A DNA stretch of 64,000 nt from Pantoea sp. CCBC3-3-1 (GCF_007981265.1 NZ_CP034363.1:1302001-1366000), one strand, 5' to 3'; positions 35,067 to 44,722 are shown, counted from the first letter of the stretch. Numbers and translations are program-made. The notes: a model not told the origin generated them from the sequence alone.

Positions 35067-37232
35067 GTGAACAACAAAACTTCAGCTCTTTTCTTAGCAC
35101 CGCTGTTTTTAATGCCTTCAGCAGTCAGTTACGCACAGTCCGCAACCTCGTCTGCGAGCGCCACAACCTCTGCTTCGTCTCAGGACGGATCGCTGATGGT
35201 GATTAAGCAGCGCAGCGGCTTATCCGAACTGGATACGCCTGCCGCCGTCAGCGTGGTAAGCGGGCAGGCTCTGCGCAGCAATACAGCTCAGGTTAATCTT
35301 TCAGAAGCATTGGGCAGCGTGCCGGGTTTGCAAATTCAAAACCGGCAGAATTACGCACAGGATCTGCAACTCTCCGTTCGCGGGTTTGGCAGCCGGTCAA
35401 TGTACGGCGTGCGCGGCGTGCGTGTCTATGTCGATGGCATTCCAGCCACCATGCCGGACGGTCAGGGTCAGACGTCGAATATCGACATCAATTCGATTGA
35501 TAAAGTAGAAGTGCTGCGCGGGCCTTACTCGGCGCTGTACGGTAACGCCTCAGGCGGCGTGGTGAATATTGATACCGAAACCGGCAGTCAGCCAACAACG
35601 CTATCAGCGGGCACCTATTACGGCAGCTATGGCAGCTGGCGCAACAGCGTTAAAGCCAGCGGATCAACGGGCGACGGTACACACGCTGGCGACGTGAATT
35701 ACACGATTTCTGGTTCACGTTTCACCACTCGCGGTTTTCGCGACCACAGCGGGACGCAAAAAAACCTGGGTAACGGCAAGCTTGGCGTACGCCTCGATGA
35801 TGTCAGCACCCTGACGCTGATGTTCAACAGCGTATCCGTTGATGCAAACGATCCCGGTGGACTTACCCGTTCAGAGTGGAAAGATGCGCCGCGTCAGTCT
35901 CCACGTGGCGATACATTCAATACGCGTAAGAGCCTTGACCAGACCCAGGTCGGCCTGCGTTATCAGCGTGATATGAGCGAAAACGACAAACTGACGCTCA
36001 CGACCTGGCACGGCGAGCGGCATACCACGCAATATCAGTCTATCCCCGTAGCCGTGCAGACTCGCAGCCCTGCTTATCCTGGCGGCGTGATTGTGCTGGA
36101 ACGTAAATATTCCGGCGTGGATACCCGCTGGAAGCATGACGATCAAATCGGTTCCGTTCCGTTCAGCATCACCGGCGGTCTGGACTATGAAACCATGACG
36201 GAACGCCGTCAGGGATTTCAGAACTTCGTGACCGAAAACGGTAGCACGACGCTGGGAGAGAAGGGCGATTTACGCCGGAACGAGAAGAACGTGATGTGGA
36301 ATCTCGATCCTTACCTGCAAACCAGCTGGAATTTGACGCCGAAATGGACGCTGGATGCCGGAATGCGCTACAGCACGGTCAGCTTCGATTCCACCGATTA
36401 CTACGTCACCACCGGCAACGGCGATGACAGCGGCAGCAAGCGTTATCACAAACTGTTGCCGATGGGCTCGCTGAACTATGCCGTCACCGATGCCTGGAAC
36501 GTCTATTTCTCGGCCGGTCGCGGCTTTGAGACGCCAACCATTAATGAACTCTCCTACCGCTCAATTAGCGGCAATGAGACCGGACTGAATCTGGGCCTGA
36601 AGCCCTCCACCAGCGACACCTTCGAGCTGGGCAGCAAAACCCGTGTCGGCTACGGCCTGTTAACCGCCGCGCTGTTCCAGACAAATACCGACAACGAACT
36701 GGTGGTGGCGCAAAGCAGTAACGGTCGCTCAGTCTACAAAAACGCGGGTAAAACCCGGCGTCGCGGCCTGGAATTAGGGCTGGATCAGCAGTTCGCGGAA
36801 AACTGGCAGATGAAAATGGCCTGGACGCTGCTGGATGCCACTTATCGTAATGAAACCTGTGACGACAGCGGCAGCTGTACGCCGTCGGGCAACCGTCTGC
36901 CAGGCATCGCGCGCAATATGGGTTATGCTTCCTTAGGCTGGGTGCCGGAAGAGGGCTGGCACGCGGGCGCTGAAATTCGCTATATGAGCAGTATTCAGGC
37001 CGATGACGAAAACGATGCCAAAGCCCCTTCTTATACGGTGACCAGCCTGAACAGCGGCTACCGCTTTAACTGGGATAAGTGGTCGCTCGATACCTTCGCG
37101 CGTGTCGACAACCTGTTCGATAAACAGTATGTCGGTTCAGTGATTGTCAACGAGGGCAACGGGCGTTATTACGAGCCGGCGCCGGGACGTAACTACGGCA
37201 TTGGCGCAACGCTCACTTATACCTTTATGTAA
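35067..37232 (+). CDS. pqqU: TonB-dependent outer-membrane PQQ receptor PqqU (YncD)
   Basis: About 721 residues if GTG 35067 is the start; this places a clean signal peptide (NNKTSALFLAPLFLMPSAVS then YAQS) at the N-terminus. The longer frame from 34941 adds a non-signal extension. The plug domain SELDTPAAVSVVSGQALRSN, then QNRQNYAQDLQLSVRGFGSR, then VYVDGIPATMPDGQGQTSNI and YGNASGGVVNI is very close to E. coli YncD, renamed PqqU because it takes up pyrroloquinoline quinone. The beta-barrel and last strand (YGIGATLTYTF) follow. It is directly upstream of gcd, the PQQ-dependent enzyme. Confidence 0.85.
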   Translation: MNNKTSALFLAPLFLMPSAVSYAQSATSSASATTSASSQDGSLMVIKQRSGLSELDTPAAVSVVSGQALRSNTAQVNLSEALGSVPGLQIQNRQNYAQDLQLSVRGFGSRSMYGVRGVRVYVDGIPATMPDGQGQTSNIDINSIDKVEVLRGPYSALYGNASGGVVNIDTETGSQPTTLSAGTYYGSYGSWRNSVKASGSTGDGTHAGDVNYTISGSRFTTRGFRDHSGTQKNLGNGKLGVRLDDVSTLTLMFNSVSVDANDPGGLTRSEWKDAPRQSPRGDTFNTRKSLDQTQVGLRYQRDMSENDKLTLTTWHGERHTTQYQSIPVAVQTRSPAYPGGVIVLERKYSGVDTRWKHDDQIGSVPFSITGGLDYETMTERRQGFQNFVTENGSTTLGEKGDLRRNEKNVMWNLDPYLQTSWNLTPKWTLDAGMRYSTVSFDSTDYYVTTGNGDDSGSKRYHKLLPMGSLNYAVTDAWNVYFSAGRGFETPTINELSYRSISGNETGLNLGLKPSTSDTFELGSKTRVGYGLLTAALFQTNTDNELVVAQSSNGRSVYKNAGKTRRRGLELGLDQQFAENWQMKMAWTLLDATYRNETCDDSGSCTPSGNRLPGIARNMGYASLGWVPEEGWHAGAEIRYMSSIQADDENDAKAPSYTVTSLNSGYRFNWDKWSLDTFARVDNLFDKQYVGSVIVNEGNGRYYEPAPGRNYGIGATLTYTFM

Positions 37233-37382
37233 AAAAGAATCCAGAACAGCCTGCCGCAGAGCGAATGCCCTACGGCAGGTTCGAAACATCGGGGTGGATA
37301 AGTCAGTATGAAACCGGGTGTTTTTTGCGATTGAGCTTATGTGGCTTAATCGAAGACGTTAAATTTTGGTAAGGTCCATACT

Positions 37383-39776
37383 ATGCAAAGTAAAGCACCG
37401 TTATCACGGATCCTCGTGATTCTTACGGCTGTATTTGCCGTCCTCAGCGGGTTGTACCTGTTGATTGGCGGTATCTGGCTGGCCAGACTCGGCGGCTCGT
37501 TCTATTACATCATCGCGGGTGTGATTGAGCTGGTCGTTGCCTGGCTGCTGTTCCGTCGCCGTTCTTCAGCGCTGCTGTTGTATGCGGTATTCCTGCTGGC
37601 GACCCTGATTTGGTCGTTGTGGGAAGTGGGTTCTGATTTCTGGGCGCTGACGCCGCGTCTTGACGTCACCTTCTTCCTCGGCCTGTGGCTGGTTCTGCCG
37701 TTTGTTTACCGTGGTCTGTCACAGGGTAAATTCGCTCGTGGCGCACTGAGTGCGGTACTGGTGGTCACGGTGATTGCACTGGCTTACTCAGTGTTTAACG
37801 ATCCGCAGGAAATCAATGGTTCCCTGACCCCGGAACAGGCTGCAAACGTCAACAAATCTGCTGATGGCATTGCAGCGGGCGACTGGCCTGCTTACGGTCG
37901 TACTCAGGCTGGAACCCGTTACTCGCCGTTGACGCAAATCAACGACAAAAACGTGGGTCAGCTGAAAGAAGCATGGACTTTCCGTACCGGTGATATGAAA
38001 GGCCCAACCGATCCGGGCGAACTGACTGATGAAGTCACGCCGATCAAAATCGGTGATTCCCTGTACCTGTGTACGCCTCACCAGATCCTGTTTGCTCTGG
38101 ACGCGGCTACCGGTAAAGAGAAGTGGAAGTTCGATCCGAAGATGAAGACCGATCCTTCCTTCCAGCACGTGACCTGCCGTGGCGTTTCTTATCATGAAAC
38201 CCCAGCCGCAGCAGCCACGCCAGCGGGCGGTAAACCAGCACTCTGCGCACGTCGCATTATCCTGCCGGTGAACGATGGTCACCTGTATGCACTGGATGCA
38301 GAAACCGGCGCGCTGTGCCCGGAATTTGCTGAAAACGGCAAACTGAACCTGCAGCAGAACATGCCTTACGCGCGTGCGGGTGCTTATGAGCCAACTTCAC
38401 CGCCTGTTATCACTGATAAAGTGATTGTGATTGCCGGTGCGGTAACCGATAACTACTCAACCAAAGAGCCATCTGGCGTGGTGCGTGGTTTTGATGTCAA
38501 CACAGGTAAACTGCTGTGGGCATTCGATCCAGGCGCGAAAGATCCAAACGTGGTTCCGGAAGGCGAGCAGCACTATGTGCCGAACTCACCAAACTCCTGG
38601 GCACCTGCGGCTTATGACGCGAAACTGGATCTGGTTTACCTGCCAATCGGTGTAGCGACGCCAGATATCTGGGGCGGCAACCGTACGCCAGAAATCGAAC
38701 GTTATGCGACCGGCCTGCTGGCGCTGAACGCGACGACAGGTAAAGTTGCCTGGTTCTACCAGACTGTTCACCACGATCTGTGGGATATGGACGTGCCTGC
38801 TCAGCCAACGCTGGCAGACATTACTGATAAGAGCGGCAACAGCGTGCCGGTAATCTACGTGCCGACCAAAACGGGTGATATCTTCGTTCTGGATCGTCGT
38901 AGCGGTAAAGAAGTGGTTCCGGCTCCGGAAACCCCAGTGCCACAGGGCGCGGCTAAAGGCGACCACGTATCTCCTACTCAGCACTTCTCCGAACTGACCT
39001 ACCGTCCGAAGAACAAGCTGACCGGTGCGGATATGTGGGGTGCGACAATTTATGATCAGCTGATCTGTCGCGTCATGTTCCACAGCATGCGTTATGAAGG
39101 TCCGTTCACACCACCTTCAGAGCAGGGTACCCTGGTATTCCCAGGCAACCTGGGCATGTTCGAGTGGGGCGGCATTTCTGTTAATACCGATCGTCAGATC
39201 GCGATTACCAACCCAATGGCGCTGCCGTTTGTTTCTCGTCTGATCCCACGTGGTCCGAACAACCCGATGTGGCCAAATGAGAAAGACAAAGGCGGCAGCG
39301 GTAGCGAGACTGGCGTTCAGCCACAGTATGGCGTGCCATACGGCGTGACCCTGAACCCGTTCCTGTCACCGCTGGGCTTCCCTTGCAAACAGCCAGCATG
39401 GGGTTATATCTCTGCGGTTGACCTGAAAACTAACGATATCGTGTGGAAAAAGCGCATCGGTACCGTTCGCGACAGCTCACCGGTTCCACTGCCGTTCAAG
39501 ATGGGGATGCCTATGCTGGGCGGCCCAATCTCTACGGCGGGTAACGTGATGTTTATTGGTGCGACTGCGGATAACTATCTGCGCGCCTTCAACGTGACCA
39601 ACGGTAAACCATTGTGGGAAGCTCGTCTGCCAGCGGGCGGCCAGGCGACGCCAATGACCTATGAAGTGAACGGCAAGCAGTACGTGCTGATCGCAGCGGG
39701 TGGTCATGGCTCCTTCGGCACCAAGCTGGGCGACTATATTGTTGCTTACGCACTGCCAGATGATGCTAAAAAATAA
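37383..39776 (+). CDS. gcd: PQQ-dependent membrane glucose dehydrogenase
   Basis: A 797-residue inner-membrane enzyme, the same length as E. coli Gcd (796). Residues 1-140 hold five membrane helices that carry the ubiquinone site; the rest is a periplasmic eight-bladed propeller binding PQQ and Ca, with GDWPAYGRTQAGTRYSPLTQ at its start and GGPISTAGNVMFIGATADNY near its end. It oxidises glucose to gluconolactone and reduces ubiquinone. It follows pqqU by 150 bases on the same strand and has its own ribosome site (AAGG) and strong terminator. Confidence 0.95.
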   Translation: MQSKAPLSRILVILTAVFAVLSGLYLLIGGIWLARLGGSFYYIIAGVIELVVAWLLFRRRSSALLLYAVFLLATLIWSLWEVGSDFWALTPRLDVTFFLGLWLVLPFVYRGLSQGKFARGALSAVLVVTVIALAYSVFNDPQEINGSLTPEQAANVNKSADGIAAGDWPAYGRTQAGTRYSPLTQINDKNVGQLKEAWTFRTGDMKGPTDPGELTDEVTPIKIGDSLYLCTPHQILFALDAATGKEKWKFDPKMKTDPSFQHVTCRGVSYHETPAAAATPAGGKPALCARRIILPVNDGHLYALDAETGALCPEFAENGKLNLQQNMPYARAGAYEPTSPPVITDKVIVIAGAVTDNYSTKEPSGVVRGFDVNTGKLLWAFDPGAKDPNVVPEGEQHYVPNSPNSWAPAAYDAKLDLVYLPIGVATPDIWGGNRTPEIERYATGLLALNATTGKVAWFYQTVHHDLWDMDVPAQPTLADITDKSGNSVPVIYVPTKTGDIFVLDRRSGKEVVPAPETPVPQGAAKGDHVSPTQHFSELTYRPKNKLTGADMWGATIYDQLICRVMFHSMRYEGPFTPPSEQGTLVFPGNLGMFEWGGISVNTDRQIAITNPMALPFVSRLIPRGPNNPMWPNEKDKGGSGSETGVQPQYGVPYGVTLNPFLSPLGFPCKQPAWGYISAVDLKTNDIVWKKRIGTVRDSSPVPLPFKMGMPMLGGPISTAGNVMFIGATADNYLRAFNVTNGKPLWEARLPAGGQATPMTYEVNGKQYVLIAAGGHGSFGTKLGDYIVAYALPDDAKK

Positions 39777-39836
39777 GCGATAACGGGCGTGCTATCTGCC
39801 GCCTGACAACGCCGGTTTTAGCCGGCGTATCGACAT

Positions 39837-39868
39837 AAGGCAACCGTTCAGCGGTTGCCTTTTTTTTG
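39837..39868 (+). terminator. Terminator of gcd
   Basis: AAGGCAACCG-ttcag-CGGTTGCCTT stem followed by eight T, about 60 bases after the stop. Confidence 0.85.
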
Positions 39869-39896
39869 CCAAAGCGGCACGCTTATCAGTATCATA

Positions 39897-39915
39897 GTGA
39901 ATGATTATCACTATT
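39897..39915 (+). promoter_or_regulatory. Fur box before the iron-type binding protein gene
   Basis: GTGAATGATTATCACTATT matches the 19-base Fur consensus GATAATGATTATCATTATC at 15 positions, including the central AATGATTATCA. It lies 25 bases before the GTG start, where a repressor would block transcription. Confidence 0.7.
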
Positions 39916-39940
39916 ATTTTTATTCCCATGGAGACATTGT

Positions 39941-41053
39941 GTGACGATTCGTTCCTGGATTTTACTTGGTTCCCTGGTGGCGTCTGCGGGGTGCGCGGCG
40001 ACCACTTATCCATTACAGATTACCGATATGGATAATCAGCAGATCACCCTGCCCAAAGAGCCTCAACATGTGATCCTCCAGGATGGTCGCGATATTTTAG
40101 CGCTGGCGTTGTTAGATCGTGATAATCCCTTTAAACGCGTGGTGGCATGGAATAACCTGCCGAAAAAGCAGGATCCGCAAACCTGGGATCTGCTGAAAAA
40201 AATCTGGCCTGAAGCCACAAAAATTATCGACATGGGGTTTAACGATCGGGGGGAAGTGAACCTTGAAAGCGTCATTGCTCAGAAGCCAGACCTGATGGTT
40301 GCGCAGCTGCGGGCGAAACCCGCGCTGAAACAAACGGGCGTGCTGGATACTCTGCAAAGATTGCATATTCCAGTGGTTTTCCTTGATTACGAACTGCATC
40401 CGGCGCAAAACACCGCCCGCAGCATCACGTTACTGGGCAAGGTACTTAATCAGGAAGCGCATGCGAAAGAATATACCGACTTCTACCAGCAGCACTGGAA
40501 CAACATGCAGCAGAAAATTGCGCAGGTTAAGCAGAAGCCAACGGTATTTATTGAGCCTATCGCGGGTAACAGCGACAACTGCTGCTTTACTCATGGGCAT
40601 AACGGCTGGGGCGGACTGGTGGAAGCGGTCGGCGGCAAAAACATAGGTTCAAGCCTGCTGCCAGGCGCATCAGGATTTGTGGCGCTGGAAAAAATTATCG
40701 CCATGAAGCCGGATGTTTATATTATGTCCGGTTCGAAGCGGCCCAATAATAATGTTCTGCCGTTTGGTTTTAATGTTTCGCCGCAAGAGGTTGGCGTAAC
40801 GTTTAATCAGCTCATCCGCCGTAATGGATTGCAGCAAATCACGCCGGTGCAAGAAGGGAAGGTGTATGGTGTTTACCATCATTTTTACAACCACCCTTAT
40901 AATATTATCGGGATGGAAATTCTGGCCAAAGATCTTTATCCGACTCAGTTTGCCGGACTGAACCCGACGGGGGATTTCCACCAGATCATTACCCGTTTTA
41001 CTCAATTACCCGACGCCCCGGTCACGCTGAGTTATTCTCCGCAGCAAAAATAG
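39941..41053 (+). CDS. Iron-siderophore/heme-type ABC substrate-binding protein
   Basis: A 370-residue periplasmic protein starting at GTG 39941, with an N-terminal signal (MTIRSWILLGSLVASAGCAA). It has the two-lobe TroA/FecB-type layout: ITDMDNQQITLPKEPQHVIL, then LESVIAQKPDLMVAQLRAKP, then a helix backbone, then GFVALEKIIAMKPDVYIMSG. Ligand residues cannot be predicted. No cognate permease or ATPase of the FecCD type follows; instead there is a terminator, then fetAB. The Fur box suggests expression in iron shortage. Confidence 0.75.
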   Translation: MTIRSWILLGSLVASAGCAATTYPLQITDMDNQQITLPKEPQHVILQDGRDILALALLDRDNPFKRVVAWNNLPKKQDPQTWDLLKKIWPEATKIIDMGFNDRGEVNLESVIAQKPDLMVAQLRAKPALKQTGVLDTLQRLHIPVVFLDYELHPAQNTARSITLLGKVLNQEAHAKEYTDFYQQHWNNMQQKIAQVKQKPTVFIEPIAGNSDNCCFTHGHNGWGGLVEAVGGKNIGSSLLPGASGFVALEKIIAMKPDVYIMSGSKRPNNNVLPFGFNVSPQEVGVTFNQLIRRNGLQQITPVQEGKVYGVYHHFYNHPYNIIGMEILAKDLYPTQFAGLNPTGDFHQIITRFTQLPDAPVTLSYSPQQK

Positions 41054-41078
41054 TCTGCGTTATTGCACCAGATTTCAG

Positions 41079-41106
41079 AAAAAAGGCGGCACGTTGTCGC
41101 CTTTTC
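41079..41106 (+). terminator. Terminator between the binding protein and fetA
   Basis: AAAAGGCG-gcacgttgt-CGCCTTTT, an eight-base stem with a following T-run, separating the two units. Confidence 0.65.
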
Positions 41107-41147
41107 ACCTTATGATCTCCGCAATTTTATTTTCAGGTTGGCTTGCG

Positions 41148-41816
41148 ATGTCAGAGTCTTCACACCTGCTTGATGTGCAGGATATTTGTTTGAAACAGGG
41201 TGACGAAACACGGCTGGCGCCGATTTCATTCACGCTTAATGCCGGAGAACGGATCTTACTGACCGGCCCGTCAGGCAGCGGCAAAAGTACCTTATTAAAA
41301 ATTATTGCTTCGCTGTTGGAACCCTCTGGCGGTGAGATATTTTTTAAAGGCACTTCCTTTACGCAACTCAAGCCGGAAAAGTATCGGCAGCAAGTTTCCT
41401 ACTGCTTTCAGACGCCGGTACTGTTTGGAACAACGGTTTTTGACAATCTGGCGCTGCCGTGGACGATTCGGCAGAGAAAAGTCGATGTTGTCGCGCTCAA
41501 CAACGGGTTAGAGCGGGTCAATTTACCGCAAGAGATCCTAAATAAGAAAACGGAGCAGCTTTCCGGTGGGGAAAAACAGCGTGTTGCGTTATTGCGTAAC
41601 CTGCAATTTCTGCCGGACGTTTTACTGCTGGATGAAATCACCAGCGCCTTAGACAAAGAAAATAAGCAGCTCATTAATCAGTTGATTGCCGAACGGGTAA
41701 ACGAGCAGGGAGTGGCGGTGATTTGCATCAGCCACGACATAGCCGACATCGCTCAGGCGCAGCGGGTCATCACTTTGTCGCCGCCAGACAGGAAAGACGC
41801 GCATGAATCAGCATAA
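41148..41816 (+). CDS. fetA: Iron efflux ABC transporter ATP-binding protein FetA
   Basis: A 222-residue ATPase from ATG at 41148; the upstream extension to 41094 is not needed for the fold. Walker [10 protein letters not shown], signature LSGGEKQR and Walker B VLLLDEITSALD are intact. With FetB it is thought to export iron and protect against oxidative stress in E. coli (YbbL/YbbM). The stop overlaps the fetB start by 14 bases, so translation is coupled. Confidence 0.85.
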   Translation: MSESSHLLDVQDICLKQGDETRLAPISFTLNAGERILLTGPSGSGKSTLLKIIASLLEPSGGEIFFKGTSFTQLKPEKYRQQVSYCFQTPVLFGTTVFDNLALPWTIRQRKVDVVALNNGLERVNLPQEILNKKTEQLSGGEKQRVALLRNLQFLPDVLLLDEITSALDKENKQLINQLIAERVNEQGVAVICISHDIADIAQAQRVITLSPPDRKDAHESA

Positions 41817-42570
41817 TATTACTAATGAGTCGCTGGGGCTGGCGTTAATGCTGGTATTGCTGGCGTTATTTTTTAGTCGTAAAGAGAAGCTGGGGCTGGA
41901 AAAGGAGATGGTCTGGAGCGTCTCACGCGCCATTATTCAGTTAGTGATTGTCGGCTACGTACTTAAATATATCTTCGAACTGAATAATGCCTGGCTTACC
42001 GTGCTGATGGTGCTGTTTATCTGTGTGAACGCGGCACTTAACGCCCGCAAACGCAGCCGCAATATCGATCATGCTTTTAAACTGTCCTTTATCGCAATCG
42101 CCTTAAGTACGACCTTGACGCTGGCGATCCTGATTCTCAGTGGTTCAATTGAATTTACGCCCATGCAGGTAATTCCGGTTTCCGGCATGATTGCTGGCAA
42201 TGCAATGGTTGCAGTGGGGTTATGTTACAGCAATCTTAACCAGCGCTTTCGCGATAATCGACAGCAGATACAGGAGATGCTAAGTCTTGGCGCTTCAATA
42301 AAAGTGGCGTCGGGGAGCCTTATCCGCGACAGCATTCGTGCGGCGATGATCCCGACGGTGGATGCGGCAAAAACGGTGGGTATTGTGAGTTTACCGGGCA
42401 TGATGTCAGGGCTGATTTTTGCCGGCATCGATCCGATTAAAGCGATCAAATACCAGATCATGGTGACGTTTATGCTGCTGGGCACCGCCAGCGTGTCGAC
42501 AATTATCGCAGGATATCTCGCCAGTCGCCGGTTCTATAATGCCAGAGCGCAGCTGAAAGCAATGGATTAA
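41803..42570 (+). CDS. fetB: Iron efflux ABC transporter permease FetB
   Basis: A 255-residue inner-membrane permease (259 in E. coli) with about seven predicted helices. The hallmarks are MVWSVSRAIIQLVIVGYVLK, then PVSGMIAGNAMVAVGLCYSN, then AAMIPTVDAAKTVGIVSLPG. It partners FetA. The gene ends in a symmetric hairpin shared with the convergent oprB gene. Confidence 0.85.
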   Translation: MNQHNITNESLGLALMLVLLALFFSRKEKLGLEKEMVWSVSRAIIQLVIVGYVLKYIFELNNAWLTVLMVLFICVNAALNARKRSRNIDHAFKLSFIAIALSTTLTLAILILSGSIEFTPMQVIPVSGMIAGNAMVAVGLCYSNLNQRFRDNRQQIQEMLSLGASIKVASGSLIRDSIRAAMIPTVDAAKTVGIVSLPGMMSGLIFAGIDPIKAIKYQIMVTFMLLGTASVSTIIAGYLASRRFYNARAQLKAMD

Positions 42571-42589
42571 ACGCAGAAGAGGGATAATA

Positions 42590-42618
42590 ACTGGCAGGAC
42601 GATAATTTGCCTGCCAGT
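42590..42618. terminator. Shared hairpin between fetB and oprB
   Basis: ACTGGCAGG and CCTGCCAGT form a perfect nine-base stem between two convergent genes. The T-run is weak on either side, so termination efficiency is uncertain. Confidence 0.5.
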
Positions 42619-42627
42619 ATCGGGCTA

Positions 42628-43968
42628 TCAGAAGTTAATATTGGCGCTGATGCCGCCAATAAACGCATCCTTCACTTCGCTGACCGCACCTGGAGAAGCA
42701 ACGTATTGCAGGTTAGGTCGCAGGCTCATCCAGTTGGTCAGGCGCGCATTGTAATAGACTTCATAGTTATATTCCGAGCCGCTTTGAACAGGTAAATAGG
42801 TCGGATTATTGTAGTCGTTCACGCCATTTTCCTGGTTGGTCTGACGCAGCATTTTACCGTAGTCGTCGTTGACGTGAATGCGTGCGGCGCCCACCCCAAT
42901 CTCATCCGTTGGCCGCGCATCAAACGGACCTTTCCACACCAGCGCCAGCGATTGATAGTTATCGGTTTTTGAGGTTTTGTGATCGTTCATTACGGCCTGT
43001 GCCACAATGCCTAAACCACGTTGATTATCGCCATCCATTGCGGTCAGCTGCTGTTGCAGCAGCAAATAGCCGCCATAAGAATGGTCCTGTTCGCCATACT
43101 GACCGTTACTGTATGAGCTGTAGTTATCCCCACGGACGGAGGAGTAGTACATACCGACGCGATAATTCCCCTGTAGCTTTTCGGCACCGAGCTGCGGCTG
43201 CCAGCCTAATTCAGCCGGTACCAGATTACCTTCGGTATGGCCGCCATCAAGACGGAAGCCGTTGCCGGTATTATAGTTGGATGCGGTCTGATTATAGAAG
43301 CCTACCTGGAAGAACACTTCCGGTGTAAAGTTGAATTTCACACGGCCGCCCCATTGTGAAACCGGCCAGTTATACCAGCGGTCGCCTCGCCAGTTACCCG
43401 CCTGACCGCCACCGAACGCGAGGTTCTGGAAATTGCTGTCTTTGTTATCGAAATCTTCGCCTACCGTGACCCGCCCCGCTTTGATCTCCACTTTATGATC
43501 GAAGAAGCCCTTATTCAGCCAGAACTGGGTCAGACGCCAGGTTTGCCCGCGTCCCCATACTTCCTGTACGGAAGATAAGCCTCCAGAGCGCGGATCGTTA
43601 ATATACTGCGTTAAATCCTGACCGTTACGGCTGGTAATGGTGGCCTGGAATTGGGTATCGTCCCAGTTGAGTAATTTTTCCAAATCTAAGGTTGTACCGA
43701 ATCCCCATTGGTCGGTATAGCGCGCCGACGTTGACTGGTTGTAGCCTCCGGAGAAGTTACTGGCGGATTCCATGGTGTAGTTGACCTGAAACTTGACGCC
43801 GTCATTCTCCAGCTGGCTGCGATAACCGTCCCAGTCGCCGAAAGCATAGGGAGAATCAACGCTGAGCGGTGCATTGTCTGCCAGCGCCTGGCCTGAGGCC
43901 AGCAGTAAGCCAAAACCACAGAACGCCACAGTTCTTGTTAACGTGGTTTGCGGGAAGATGCTTTTCAT
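42628..43968 (-). CDS. oprB: OprB-family carbohydrate-selective outer-membrane porin
   Basis: A 446-residue protein with a signal peptide ending in ASGQALA, followed by FGDWDGYRSQLENDGVKFQV, the typical start of OprB porins. The barrel is built of alternating aromatic strands (FFQVGFYNQTASNYNTGNGF, GNYRVGMYYSSVRGDNYSSY) and ends in a C-terminal Phe (ISANINF), the BAM signal. OprB lets glucose and related sugars cross the outer membrane, which fits the nearby periplasmic glucose and gluconate dehydrogenases. It is transcribed alone. Confidence 0.85.
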   Translation of the reverse strand: MKSIFPQTTLTRTVAFCGFGLLLASGQALADNAPLSVDSPYAFGDWDGYRSQLENDGVKFQVNYTMESASNFSGGYNQSTSARYTDQWGFGTTLDLEKLLNWDDTQFQATITSRNGQDLTQYINDPRSGGLSSVQEVWGRGQTWRLTQFWLNKGFFDHKVEIKAGRVTVGEDFDNKDSNFQNLAFGGGQAGNWRGDRWYNWPVSQWGGRVKFNFTPEVFFQVGFYNQTASNYNTGNGFRLDGGHTEGNLVPAELGWQPQLGAEKLQGNYRVGMYYSSVRGDNYSSYSNGQYGEQDHSYGGYLLLQQQLTAMDGDNQRGLGIVAQAVMNDHKTSKTDNYQSLALVWKGPFDARPTDEIGVGAARIHVNDDYGKMLRQTNQENGVNDYNNPTYLPVQSGSEYNYEVYYNARLTNWMSLRPNLQYVASPGAVSEVKDAFIGGISANINF

Positions 43969-44274
43969 GATGTTAACCTTGTTGTAGTGATAACGCTGTC
44001 TGGTGACCCCGGACAGAATTGCGGCGGTCCTCCGCTTTTGTCAGCATTATCTCCGGTGTATAACAAAGCAACAGGGGGAAACCGCTAACTTTAAGCGTGA
44101 ATGACGGCCAGAACAGCAGAATGAAACCACTAATCAGGAATTTAATTGTTATAAATAGTGCTGAAGTCGTTTTGTTTTTGCTAAATAAGTTAAAAACTTT
44201 AGGTTGATCACGCTTTAAGAGGGGAAAAAGGGGAGGGGACTACAGCTGGCGGAAGTGGGGCTGACAGGCAGACA

Positions 44275-44300
44275 GCAAAAAGGGCCGGAGACCGGCCCTG
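44275..44300 (-). terminator. Terminator of the CsbD-like gene
   Basis: On the minus strand AGGGCCGG-tct-CCGGCCCT is followed by TTTTTG. It lies 33 bases after the stop of the gene at 44333. Confidence 0.8.
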
Positions 44301-44332
44301 ATTGGTAGCGACATCAGCTGCCGCCTGGCGGT

Positions 44333-44587
44333 TTAGCGGCGACCGAAAATCTTCGCGGCAAGAAAACCGACGCCAGCAGCAATAGCCAGCGAAACAAACG
44401 GCGAGTCCTGAGTTTTGGTTTTAACACAGTCCAGTGCGTCGTCAACGGCATAAGAAGCTTTTGCTGCGCCCTGACGTACTTTACCTTTTAACTCATGCTC
44501 AGGAGAATTGGCAGTCTTACCAAACTGCTCCTGGCCTTTGCCCAGCGCTTCGTCAGCTTTATCGTTGGCTTTGTCTAATAAACTCAT
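44333..44587 (-). CDS. CsbD/ElaB-like stress protein with C-terminal membrane segment
   Basis: An 84-residue protein from ATG at 44587 after AAGGAGA. The N-terminal half (LDKANDKADEALGKGQEQFG, then HELKGKVRQGAAKASYAVDD) has the charged helical pattern of CsbD-like proteins. The C-terminus (PFVSLAIAAGVGFLAAKIFG then RR) is a glycine-rich membrane helix ending in arginines, as in ElaB/YqjD ribosome-associated membrane proteins. It is probably induced in stationary phase or stress, from the families. The exact family is uncertain. Confidence 0.65.
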   Translation of the reverse strand: MSLLDKANDKADEALGKGQEQFGKTANSPEHELKGKVRQGAAKASYAVDDALDCVKTKTQDSPFVSLAIAAGVGFLAAKIFGRR

Positions 44588-44695
44588 ACTGTCTCCTTCT
44601 TGATGGCATGATTTCCTCATGAACGAATCTAAAGCATAGACCATCAAATCAGAGTTGCCGCTGCGGTTATGTGACTATTTATGAACAATGTAAAG

Positions 44696-44722
44696 AAAAG
44701 GGGCCGATAAATATCGGCCCCT
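44696..44722 (-). terminator. Terminator of the cioAB operon
   Basis: On the minus strand GGGGCCGATA-ttt-ATCGGCCCC is followed by TTTTC. It lies 27 bases after the DUF2474 stop. Confidence 0.8.
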
